The notes beneath the pieces are model-generated. The model saw nothing but the letters and a program-made list of their open reading frames with translations, was not told where the DNA came from and made no database searches. DNA of 58,029 nt from NCBI RefSeq assembly GCF_012641405.1, contig NZ_JABAII010000028.1, forward strand, positions 1 to 58,029, read 5' to 3'. This stretch comes from Rhizobium sp. P40RR-XXII (GTDB taxonomy: Bacteria > Pseudomonadota > Alphaproteobacteria > Rhizobiales > Rhizobiaceae). Position numbers and translations under genes: made by a program. Within the stretch, counting starts at the first letter, position 1. The number at the start of each line of letters is the position of its first letter. This document shows positions 42,284-49,984 of the stretch, piece after piece.

Positions 42284-43089
42284 TGTCTTTCTCCCCCGAC
42301 GATGAGCTTGACGAGGTCCTCAAGATTGGTCTTGCCGATGTCACGTTCCGCGACCTTGGTGCCTTCGTACATGACGGCGATCCGGTCGCAGACCCTGAAG
42401 AGATCCTGCAGGCGGTGAGTGATGAGGACGACGGATACGCCGGTCGCCTTGACCCGGTTGATGAGCGACAGAACGGCTTCGACCTCGGCGACTGCGAGCG
42501 CGGATGTCGGTTCGTCCATGATCAGCACTTTGGGATTGAAGGAGGCCGCCCGCGCAATCGCGATTGCCTGGCGCTGGCCGCCCGACAACTTCTCGACCTT
42601 GGCCGAGAGACGCGGAATACGGATTTCGAGGGCATCCAGCATCTTGCGGGCCTCGGCCAGCATTCTCTGGCGATCGAGGAAGGGTCCCCTGGTGATTTCA
42701 CGCCCGAGGAAAAGATTGCCGACGACATCGACGTGATCGCAAAGGCTCAGATCCTGGAAGACCATTTCAATGTGGCGGTCGCGCGCATCGGCTGGTCCGG
42801 AGAATTTGACCTCCTCGCCGTTCAGCGAGATGGTTCCGTCATCCGGCAAATAGGTGCCGGATATGATCTTGGTGAGCGTCGACTTTCCGGCGGCATTGTC
42901 GCCGACAAGGCCGAGGCACTCGCCGGGAAAAAGATCGAGATCGACGCCGCGCAGCGCCTGATGCGAACCGAAGGTCTTGCGGATGCCGCGAAGCGATACG
43001 GCTGGCGTCAAGGCGGGCGAGCCGGAGGAATGCCGGGAGGCTTGCGCCTCCCCGGCTCCGGCATAAACAGGCCGGTTTTCCGTCATCAT
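42280..43089 (-). CDS. Ribose-type ABC transporter ATPase, single domain
   Basis: ATP-binding subunit of 269 residues, one nucleotide-binding domain rather than the duplicated RbsA. Walker A is GDNAAGKSTLTKIISG, the signature LSGGQRQAIAIARA, Walker B VLIMDEPTSAL and the switch histidine in LITHRLQDLF. An extra, low-complexity N-terminus of about 28 residues precedes the domain. Two adjacent ATGs (43089 and 43086) overlap the binding-protein stop. FrcA-like single-domain CUT2 ATPases are known in rhizobia. Confidence 0.9.
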   Translation of the reverse strand: MMTENRPVYAGAGEAQASRHSSGSPALTPAVSLRGIRKTFGSHQALRGVDLDLFPGECLGLVGDNAAGKSTLTKIISGTYLPDDGTISLNGEEVKFSGPADARDRHIEMVFQDLSLCDHVDVVGNLFLGREITRGPFLDRQRMLAEARKMLDALEIRIPRLSAKVEKLSGGQRQAIAIARAASFNPKVLIMDEPTSALAVAEVEAVLSLINRVKATGVSVVLITHRLQDLFRVCDRIAVMYEGTKVAERDIGKTNLEDLVKLIVGGERH

Positions 43090-44036
43090 TTGAAAACGGC
43101 CCGGTATGGATCGACGTTTTGCTTCGTCACGATCGTAATCGGTACGGAGATGCTCTTTTCGACGCTCTGGCCGGCGGTCAGCTTCGCCAGGGCTTCGACG
43201 GCGGCCTTGCCCTCGCCTGCCGGGTCCTGCTGGACGACGGCAACGACATAGCCTTGATCGAGACCCGCGATCGCCTGCGCGGTCAGATCCCAGCCAAAGA
43301 CCTTGATGCTGTCCTGCTTGGACTGGCTCTGAACGGCGGCGATCGCGCCGAGCAGAGCCGGTTCGCCCGTGGCGTAGATCGTCGTCATATCAGGGTTGCC
43401 GGTGATGAGGTTTTCGGCGGCGGCAAGAGCATTGTCCTGGATATTCTGGCCATCGACAACGCCGACCGTCTCGATGCTGCCGCCCTTGATCGCGTCTTCG
43501 AAACCTTTCTGGCGAAGATTCTGGATATAGGAGTTCAGGGCGCCGACGATGCCCACCTTGGCCTTGCCGCCCATGTTCTTCTTCACGTAGTCGAGGAAAT
43601 AGGCACCGATATCGGCGCCGGCCTTGCCGTTATCGACGCCGATCTGCGATTTCTGCGGGCCTTCCGGCAAGATCGCATCGATGGCGACGACCGGAATGCC
43701 GGCATCCGAAGCCTGCTTGACGGCCGGCATGATGCCGTTGACGTCGATGGCAACGACGATTAGTCCATCGACCTTCTGCTGGACATAGGTCTCGACGGCG
43801 CTGTTTTGCGCGGCAGCGTCGTTGTTGGCATTGAAGATGACGAGCTTGTCGCCCGAGGCATCGGCGGCCTTCTGGGCGCCTTCGTTGATCTGATTGAAGA
43901 AAAGGGCCTGCTGATTGATCTGTACCAGTGCATAAGTCTTGCCGGCGGCATGCGCGAGTGGAGCTGCCAAGGTCGCGCCCGCAAGCGCGGTAAAGGCAAG
44001 GGCGACGTTGAACGCCCGACGTCTGATCTGTTCCAT
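43086..44036 (-). CDS. Ribose-type ABC transporter binding protein
   Basis: Periplasmic binding protein of the RbsB/LacI fold, 316 residues, with a signal peptide ending near APLAHA-AGKTYALV. KVDGLIVVAIDVNGIMPAVK, DAGIPVVAIDAILPEGPQKS and GKAKVGIVGALNSYIQNLRQ are typical of CUT2 binding proteins. AGAGGATGAG precedes the ATG at 44036. It is 20 bases downstream of the lacI-type gene in the same operon. The sugar is not known. Confidence 0.9.
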   Translation of the reverse strand: MEQIRRRAFNVALAFTALAGATLAAPLAHAAGKTYALVQINQQALFFNQINEGAQKAADASGDKLVIFNANNDAAAQNSAVETYVQQKVDGLIVVAIDVNGIMPAVKQASDAGIPVVAIDAILPEGPQKSQIGVDNGKAGADIGAYFLDYVKKNMGGKAKVGIVGALNSYIQNLRQKGFEDAIKGGSIETVGVVDGQNIQDNALAAAENLITGNPDMTTIYATGEPALLGAIAAVQSQSKQDSIKVFGWDLTAQAIAGLDQGYVVAVVQQDPAGEGKAAVEALAKLTAGQSVEKSISVPITIVTKQNVDPYRAVFK

Positions 44037-44056
44037 GTTCTCATCCTCTGGTTTGG

Positions 44057-45094
44057 TTATCGTTGCTTGTTATGTGTCGACGGCGGTGCAACGGATTTCC
44101 GCACGACGATTTCAACTGGCACGAGCTCCTCGATGGCGAGCGATTTGCTGTCCTGCCAGTTTGTCTCGAGAAGAAGGGACAGGGCGCGCTGTCCGATGGC
44201 GCGCACCGGCTGCCGGATCGCCGTCAGCGGCGGCGCAAAAAGATGCAGCGGACTGACATCGTCAAAGCCGACCAGGGACAGGTCATCGGGTATCGAAATC
44301 CCCTTCTCCCGCAGGACTTCGATCATGCCAATGGCGATTTCGTCGGAGCTGGCGAAGATTGCGGTTGCCGGCATGCCTTCCTCCAGGAACCGCAGCGCCA
44401 TCTCCCGTCCGCAGGCAATCGTGTATTCGCCGCTGTAGCGCCGGATCGAGACGTCGCCGCCGAAGCGCTCCCGCAACCCCTCATGCAATCCGTTGAAGCG
44501 CCGCTGCGTGCTGATCATGGCGTCGGGACCGCCGACATAGAGCACGTCGCGATGGCCAAATTCAGCCAAATGGCGGCCGGCGAGATAACCGCCCTGCCGA
44601 TTGTCGCAGAAAAGTTTCGGGACGGTCGCGAGCGGAACGTCCTCGTCGACCACGACGACCTTGCCCGTTCGATTGATGAGAGCGGCAAGTTCGCCGTTAT
44701 CGGGATGGTTGGTGACGAAGACCAATCCGTCCACGTGATTGTGCTCGATCAGTCTGAGGTAGGCGACCTCGCGGCCGGTCCGGTTGAGTGTCGCATAGAG
44801 GGATACGGCCAACCCCTTGTCGTTAGCCGCTTCTTCGACGGCTGCCACCATGGTCGCGAAGAACGGGTTGGCGATGTCGGGCACGACGAGACCGATCGTG
44901 TCGGAGCGGCCGCGGCTCAGCCGCCGGGCATGCGGGTTCGGCTGATATTTGAGGGATGCGATCGCCTCTTCGATCCGCCGCTTGGTGAGTTGGGGCAGAT
45001 CCAGGGAGCCGTTCAGCATGCGGGAGACCGTTGTCACCGACACGCCGGCAGCTTTCGCGACGTCCTTCAATCCAGGAGTGTGTCCCTTTGCCAT
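44057..45094 (-). CDS. LacI family transcriptional regulator
   Basis: Repressor of 345 residues, first gene of the minus-strand sugar operon. The helix-turn-helix and hinge read LKDVAKAAGVSVTTVSRMLN and KYQPNPHARRLSRGRSDTIG; the effector domain follows (GLVVPDIANPFFATMVAAVE to LVGFDDVSPLHLFAPPLTAI). The ATG at 45094 is chosen because the DNA-binding domain begins a few residues later; an upstream in-frame start at 45142 would translate the operator. It lies directly downstream of two overlapping CG-centred operators (45102-45130), so it represses itself and the operon. Confidence 0.9.
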   Translation of the reverse strand: MAKGHTPGLKDVAKAAGVSVTTVSRMLNGSLDLPQLTKRRIEEAIASLKYQPNPHARRLSRGRSDTIGLVVPDIANPFFATMVAAVEEAANDKGLAVSLYATLNRTGREVAYLRLIEHNHVDGLVFVTNHPDNGELAALINRTGKVVVVDEDVPLATVPKLFCDNRQGGYLAGRHLAEFGHRDVLYVGGPDAMISTQRRFNGLHEGLRERFGGDVSIRRYSGEYTIACGREMALRFLEEGMPATAIFASSDEIAIGMIEVLREKGISIPDDLSLVGFDDVSPLHLFAPPLTAIRQPVRAIGQRALSLLLETNWQDSKSLAIEELVPVEIVVRKSVAPPSTHNKQR

Positions 45095-45101
45095 CAGCTT
45101 G

Positions 45102-45130
45102 TAAACCGCTTTAGTAAAACGCTTTACTAA
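45102..45130. promoter_or_regulatory. Two overlapping LacI-type operators
   Basis: TTAGTAAA-ACGC-TTTACTAA (45111-45130) has perfect 8-base arms around a central CG step, the hallmark of LacI-family sites. TAAA-CCGC-TTTA (45102-45113) is a second, weaker copy sharing three bases with it. They end 8 bases upstream of the lacI-type start codon, on the promoter of the sugar operon. Confidence 0.8.
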
Positions 45131-45280
45131 ACTCGGTGACAATCAAGAATCTGTCAAGAGGATTCGAAAGGCGTTGGTCGGTGAAAAATTTCGCGCGGAT
45201 GTTTTCGGCAGTTTTGCGGAACGCTGCGAACTCAGTGATGCGCCAAATGATGTCGAGGGTTTCTCTCCCTAATCCGCTGG

Positions 45281-45991
45281 TTACCAGGGGACCGTTCGGC
45301 CCAGGTAATCCAGATATTGCAGGCCGCGCTTTCCTCGCTGATCGAGAAGCACGTTCACCAGGCTTGGAATGCTTTCTTCGATCGTCAGCCGTCCGTCCGG
45401 GCCGCCCAGATCGGTCTTGACCCAACCGGGAGCCATCAAAACCAATGCGCGCGCATCATCGCCGTGACGGGCGGCATAGCTGCGCATCAAGGTGTTCAAG
45501 GCTGCCTTGCTGCCGCGATAGACTTCCCGCATGCCAGTCGTATTGTTGCTGACGCTGCCCTGCCCCGACGACATGACCCCGATCATGCCCGAGGGCGAGA
45601 CGAGATCCTGCAGACCTTCGACGGTTCGCATCGGACTGAGCGCATTCGTCACCATGACGCGGACGAATTCCTCCGTCGTTACATCGGCGGTCGTTTCCGT
45701 CGGAACATTCGTTGTTCCGGCGTTGACGAACAGGATATCGAAGGCTCGGCCGTCGAGGCACGCGCGCAAAGACGAAAGCTGGTCCGGTTCGTTGATGTCG
45801 AGTATCTCAATCGTGACCCGTCCGGCGGAGGCGTCCGCGAGATCGTGCAGTTTTGTCCGCGACGCGGAGGCCCGCACCGTACCGACGACGGACCAGCCTT
45901 TCTTGAAGAACTCTTCGGCCATGGCATGGCCGAGCCCGCGGGAGGCGCCGATGATCAATATGCTGCCGGAGGTGGAAGTGGATGATGGCAT
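45281..45991 (-). CDS. Short-chain dehydrogenase/reductase
   Basis: NAD(P)-dependent oxidoreductase of 236 residues. The cofactor motif is LIIGASRGLGHAMA, then LFVNAGTTN, the catalytic serine in GVMSSGQGSV, and Y-x-x-x-K in YRGSKAALN. APGWVKTDLGG is the usual post-active-site loop. AGGAGG precedes the ATG at 45991. It is divergent from a LysR gene 135 bases away, which probably controls it. Substrate unknown. Confidence 0.88.
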   Translation of the reverse strand: MPSSTSTSGSILIIGASRGLGHAMAEEFFKKGWSVVGTVRASASRTKLHDLADASAGRVTIEILDINEPDQLSSLRACLDGRAFDILFVNAGTTNVPTETTADVTTEEFVRVMVTNALSPMRTVEGLQDLVSPSGMIGVMSSGQGSVSNNTTGMREVYRGSKAALNTLMRSYAARHGDDARALVLMAPGWVKTDLGGPDGRLTIEESIPSLVNVLLDQRGKRGLQYLDYLGRTVPW

Positions 45992-46126
45992 GTTACATGC
46001 CTCCTGTATTCGTGTGCTTTAGGCCAAATATGAAAGCCCGGCCTGGATTTCGCCAGACGCATGCAATGCAAAGAATAGTTGCGTCCAACGCTAGGCGTGT
46101 CTGCGGATTTGGTCTACCCAATCGTC

Positions 46127-47050
46127 ATGGAAGACATCGACCTCAATCTTCTCGTCGCACTTGATGCCCTGCTGGCCGAAGGAAGCGTGACCGAAGCGGC
46201 AAAGCGGCTGGGGCTCAGCCCTTCCGCCATGAGCCGTACGTTGTCGCGGCTGCGAGCGGTGACAGGCGATCCATTGCTCGTCAGAGCAGGCCGGTCCCTC
46301 GCGCCGACACGATTTGCCGAGGCACTTCGGGACCCCGTTCATGCCGTCACCCAGGATGCACGCGCCATTCTGCGGCCGGCGGCAAGCGAGATCGACATGG
46401 CCACGCTGGAGACTACGTTCTCCATGCGTGTGAGCGAAGCATTTCTTGAATTCCTGGCGGCGCCTCTAGTCTCCGCCATGACCGACGCCGCTCCCCATGT
46501 CCGCATCCGCTTTGTGCTGAAGCCTGACAAGGAGCCCCATGCGCTTCGGGAGGGGCTGGTCGATCTGGAAATCGGTGTGCTTGGCGTGCCGGCGCCTGAA
46601 TTACGGACCCGACTTCTGCTTCGCGATCGACTTATCGGGATTGCCCGGGAAGACCACCCTCTGCTCACCGGTGAGGCCGTAACGGTGGAGCGCTACGCGG
46701 CCTGCAGCCATGTCGTCGCCTCGAGGAACGGAGAGTTCGCTGAGGCAGTCGACGAGGCCTTAGAAAAGAAAAACCTGAAACGAGAAATACGCGTCGTGGT
46801 GCCGGGATTTCCGGATGCAATGAGAATTGCGGCTTCGACCTTTTTCGTTGCGGCCGTTCCTGCCTCGTGTCTCGGCAAGAACGGCGTCAACGGGCCCCTG
46901 GCGGCGCGCGGCATACGCGGCTTCGAACTACCATTCGAAACGCCCGAAATACTCGTCTCCGCCATATGGCATCCGCGCGCCGATGCCGACCCGGCGCACC
47001 GATGGCTGCGCGACATCGTCGCGCGGGTATGCCGAGCGGCCTATCCGTGA
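46127..47050 (+). CDS. LysR family transcriptional regulator
   Basis: Regulator of 307 residues of the NodD/SyrM-like branch of LysR proteins. The helix-turn-helix is LNLLVALDALLAEGSVTEAA then RLGLSPSAMSRTLSRLRAVT; PLLVRAGRSLAPTRFAEAL follows. The ATG at 46127 begins with MEDIDLNLL, the standard start of this branch; a TTG 48 bases upstream would add non-homologous residues. Divergent to the SDR gene, its likely target. Confidence 0.88.
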   Translation: MEDIDLNLLVALDALLAEGSVTEAAKRLGLSPSAMSRTLSRLRAVTGDPLLVRAGRSLAPTRFAEALRDPVHAVTQDARAILRPAASEIDMATLETTFSMRVSEAFLEFLAAPLVSAMTDAAPHVRIRFVLKPDKEPHALREGLVDLEIGVLGVPAPELRTRLLLRDRLIGIAREDHPLLTGEAVTVERYAACSHVVASRNGEFAEAVDEALEKKNLKREIRVVVPGFPDAMRIAASTFFVAAVPASCLGKNGVNGPLAARGIRGFELPFETPEILVSAIWHPRADADPAHRWLRDIVARVCRAAYP

Positions 47051-47189
47051 ATCGATTCAGCAGAGTGAGCCTTGACGATCCGTCGTGGCTTTTGGGGTAT
47101 TCCCGCTCTCGGAAACTAACTTGCAAACGAAGTGTCGGAATTTTGCTCAGCCACCCGTCTTTAGGGCAGACAAGCCATGGAGAGCAGCA

Positions 47190-47840
47190 ATGACGATAAC
47201 GATTACCGCCTTTGAAAAGTCGCCGGATCGCGGCAGGGGTTTGGCTCGGGATATGCGCGTTCGCTGGGCGCTCGAAGAGGTCGGCGAGCCTTACGAGGTG
47301 CGCCTCCTTTCCTTCAAGGAGATGAAGGAGCCTGCGCATCTCGCGCTTCATCCTTTCGGGCAGATCCCGACCTATGAAGAGGACGATCTCGCCTTGTTCG
47401 AGTCGGGATCAATCGTGTTCCATATAGCGGAGCGTCATACTGGCCTGCTGCCGGACGATGCCAACGCCCGTGCACGGGCGATCACATGGATGTTTGCCGC
47501 TCTTTCCACAGTAGAGCCGCCGATCATCGATCGAGCAACCGTAAGAATCCAGGAGCGCGATCAGATCTGGTACGAGCAGCGCCTGTCCATGGTCGACGAA
47601 CGCATCCGCCAGCGACTGACCGAACTGTCCAATCGCCTCGGCAGTGCCGAATGGCTCGAGGAGGCGTTTAGCGCCGGCGATCTCATGATGATATCGGTCC
47701 TGCTCAGGCTGAAGGACTCGGAGATATTGCAGGACTATCGGAACCTCTCCGCCTATGTAGCCCGCGGGGAAGCCCGGCCGGCCTACAAGCGGGCTTTCGA
47801 GGCTCAGCTGGCGGTCTTCACCGCCGCATCGGCGGGCTGA
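47190..47840 (+). CDS. Glutathione S-transferase family protein
   Basis: Cytosolic protein of 216 residues with a thioredoxin-like N-terminal domain (RVRWALEEVGEPYEVRLLSF, the cis-proline turn HPFGQIPTYEEDD, and the glutathione-contact FESGSIVFHIAER) and an all-helical C-terminal domain. GGAGAGCAG precedes the ATG at 47190; the open frame extends 105 bases upstream without coding features. It lies 139 bases after the LysR gene and ends 49 bases before the convergent TetR gene. Likely role is conjugation or reduction of electrophiles. Confidence 0.85.
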   Translation: MTITITAFEKSPDRGRGLARDMRVRWALEEVGEPYEVRLLSFKEMKEPAHLALHPFGQIPTYEEDDLALFESGSIVFHIAERHTGLLPDDANARARAITWMFAALSTVEPPIIDRATVRIQERDQIWYEQRLSMVDERIRQRLTELSNRLGSAEWLEEAFSAGDLMMISVLLRLKDSEILQDYRNLSAYVARGEARPAYKRAFEAQLAVFTAASAG

Positions 47841-47889
47841 CAAGGCTGCATCCGGTATCTATGGTCGGGATCGGAGATCTCTCGGCCGA

Positions 47890-48483
47890 TCAGTCCTTCT
47901 CGATCCGCAAGCCTTCGAGGAAAGTCCGAAAAGCCTCGACCGCCCGTTTCGATGTCGCCTCGGGATCGTCCGAATTGGCGATCCACTGTGCAGCGCTGCT
48001 GCTCGCTGCATTGATGAGGCGGCCGCCGGCTTCCGGGTCAATCTCCACGATGATACCCTCGTCTCGAAGGTGGCGAAGGCTCTCTGTGATTGTCGCGATG
48101 CAGCCGTTGGCGCTCGGCCATCCGGAGGGATCACCAAGCACAGCCGGGCCGTCGCGAAACATGATGCGTTGGATTTCCGGTTCCAGCGCCATCTCTACAT
48201 ATCCGACGTTCTCATCGACGAATGCCTGCCAGCGCGATGGTGCTGTCGACGAGATCGCACAGAGCCTTGCGGTCATTTCCGCATCGATCTCGCTGACAAC
48301 GGCTTGCAGCAGCCCCTTCTTGTCGCCGAAATGGTGGTATAGTGCCCCCCGCGTCAGTCCGGCCGCCGCTGTAAAGTCGTCCATCGATGCGTCGGCATAG
48401 CCAACGCTACCGAATGCCGTACGGCCAGCGGCCAGCAGCTTGGCTCGCGTCTCGGCGATCATTTCACTACGGGGTTTGCGCAT
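47890..48483 (-). CDS. TetR family transcriptional repressor
   Basis: Repressor of 197 residues. The DNA-binding domain is TRAKLLAAGRTAFGSVGYAD then DFTAAAGLTRGALYHHFGDK; the C-terminal ligand domain is all-helical. GGAG lies five bases before the ATG at 48483. It is divergent from a drug-efflux-type MFS gene, with three matching palindromes between them (48516-48583), so it should repress both itself and the pump. The inducer is probably a pump substrate. Confidence 0.9.
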   Translation of the reverse strand: MRKPRSEMIAETRAKLLAAGRTAFGSVGYADASMDDFTAAAGLTRGALYHHFGDKKGLLQAVVSEIDAEMTARLCAISSTAPSRWQAFVDENVGYVEMALEPEIQRIMFRDGPAVLGDPSGWPSANGCIATITESLRHLRDEGIIVEIDPEAGGRLINAASSSAAQWIANSDDPEATSKRAVEAFRTFLEGLRIEKD

Positions 48484-48515
48484 TACGTCTCCGTCAGTGG
48501 TTTTACATAAATTCG

Positions 48516-48583
48516 CATACGCTGCGTATATTAGTTGACATACGCGGCGTATGCAATTATTTCATTCGCATACGCTGCGTATG
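48516..48583. promoter_or_regulatory. Three TetR-type operators, CATACGC-N-GCGTATG
   Basis: Copies lie at 48516-48530 (last base differs, GCGTATA), 48539-48553 and 48569-48583 (both perfect). Centres are at 48523, 48546 and 48576, so spacings are 23 and 30 bases. All three fill the 136-base gap between the divergent repressor and MFS genes. The repeated 15-base palindrome gives a direct consensus for this regulator. Confidence 0.88.
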
Positions 48584-48619
48584 TCTGTGGCGGCTTCGTT
48601 CAATCCATGGAGCGTTCCG

Positions 48620-49843
48620 ATGTCCAATCCATACCGTGAGATCTTCCGAGCGCCGGGTGCGAAAGGCTTTTCGGCCGCGGCCTTCTTCGCGCGCATTCCC
48701 ATTGCGATGGCTCCTATCGGCATCGTCGCCATGCTCTCCCAGACGCGCGGTGAATACGGGCTCGCCGGCGCGGTTTCCGCCACCTTCGCTTTGGCCAATG
48801 CATTCGTCTCGCCGCAGATTTCCCGGCTGGTCGACCGGCTCGGCCAGCGTGCGGTGGTGGCCCCGGCCACCATTCTCTCGGTCATCGCCTTCGTCGTTCT
48901 CGTCATCGCCTCAAATCAGGATTGGCCGGCATGGACGCTGTTTGCCTCGGCCTTCGTTGCGGCCGCCATGCCGAGCATTCCGGCCATGGTGCGTGCGCGC
49001 TGGACGGAAATCTTCCGTGCCCGGCCTGAGCTCAACACGGCCTTTGCCTTCGAATCCGCGGCCGATGAGCTCGTCTATATCTCCGGGGCTTCCCTTTCGG
49101 TCGGCCTCTCCGTCGCTCTGTTCCCGGAGGCCGGGATGCTTGTCAGCACGATCTTCCTTGCGCTGGGGACGACGGCCTTCTTGCTGCAGCGGTCGACGGA
49201 GCCCAAGGTGCATGCGCTCGGTTCCGATCGTCCGCAACATTCGGCAATCCGATTGCGTCCGGTCCAGATCATCACACTTGCCCTGATTTTCGTCGGCTCC
49301 ACCTTCGCTACGGCGGAAGTGAGCGCCGTAGCCATCACCAAGCAGCTCGGCCAGCCCGGCGCCGCAAGCTTTGTCATCGGCGTTTATGCCCTCGGTTCGT
49401 TTATCGTCGGTCTGGTCATCGGAGCGCTGAACCCCAAAATGCCGTTTCAGAGGCAGTTGCTGGTTGCGGTCGGTGTCCTTGCCCTCACCTCGCTGCCGCT
49501 TCTCGTTGCCGGCACGTCGATTGCCTTGCTTGCCTTTGCGGTTTTCCTGAGCGGCGTTGCCATCTCCCCGACCTTCATCACCGCGTTCGGGCTGATCGAG
49601 CGCCGGGTGCCGGAGGCAATGCTGACGGAAGGCGTGACCTGGATCATGACGGGCATTGGTATCGGCATGGCGCTCGGCGCCTTCGTTTCCGGCTGGATGG
49701 TCGATAATTTCGGACCCTCGAATGGCTTCTGGGTTTCCGTCGTATCGAGCGCGGTCACTGTCTTGATCGTGGCGCTCGGCCAAAGAAACCTCTCAGGCGC
49801 GCGAGCAAGCGATGCTACGGCCGTCAAGCAAGCCGCCGAATGA
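48620..49843 (+). CDS. MFS family efflux transporter
   Basis: Major-facilitator protein of 407 residues with about twelve membrane helices. The cytoplasmic loop SRLVDRLGQRAVV after helix 2 is the MFS motif A region; GWMVDNFGPSNGFW marks the second half. The ATG at 48620 with GGAG upstream was chosen over a start 69 bases earlier, which lies within the TetR operators. Regulation by a divergent TetR points to export of a toxic compound or metabolite rather than nutrient uptake. Confidence 0.85.
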   Translation: MSNPYREIFRAPGAKGFSAAAFFARIPIAMAPIGIVAMLSQTRGEYGLAGAVSATFALANAFVSPQISRLVDRLGQRAVVAPATILSVIAFVVLVIASNQDWPAWTLFASAFVAAAMPSIPAMVRARWTEIFRARPELNTAFAFESAADELVYISGASLSVGLSVALFPEAGMLVSTIFLALGTTAFLLQRSTEPKVHALGSDRPQHSAIRLRPVQIITLALIFVGSTFATAEVSAVAITKQLGQPGAASFVIGVYALGSFIVGLVIGALNPKMPFQRQLLVAVGVLALTSLPLLVAGTSIALLAFAVFLSGVAISPTFITAFGLIERRVPEAMLTEGVTWIMTGIGIGMALGAFVSGWMVDNFGPSNGFWVSVVSSAVTVLIVALGQRNLSGARASDATAVKQAAE

Positions 49844-49984
49844 GTGGTGCTGAAGACATCATTTCGGGAAATAGCGTTCCGCCTCAGTTTCGGCATCGTC
49901 GGTTTCAGCCATTATAGCTGCAAGCTCTGCGCTCACCGCATTCGCCTTAGGCAATTTGTTGGCGGCAAGGTGGCTACAGTATTT

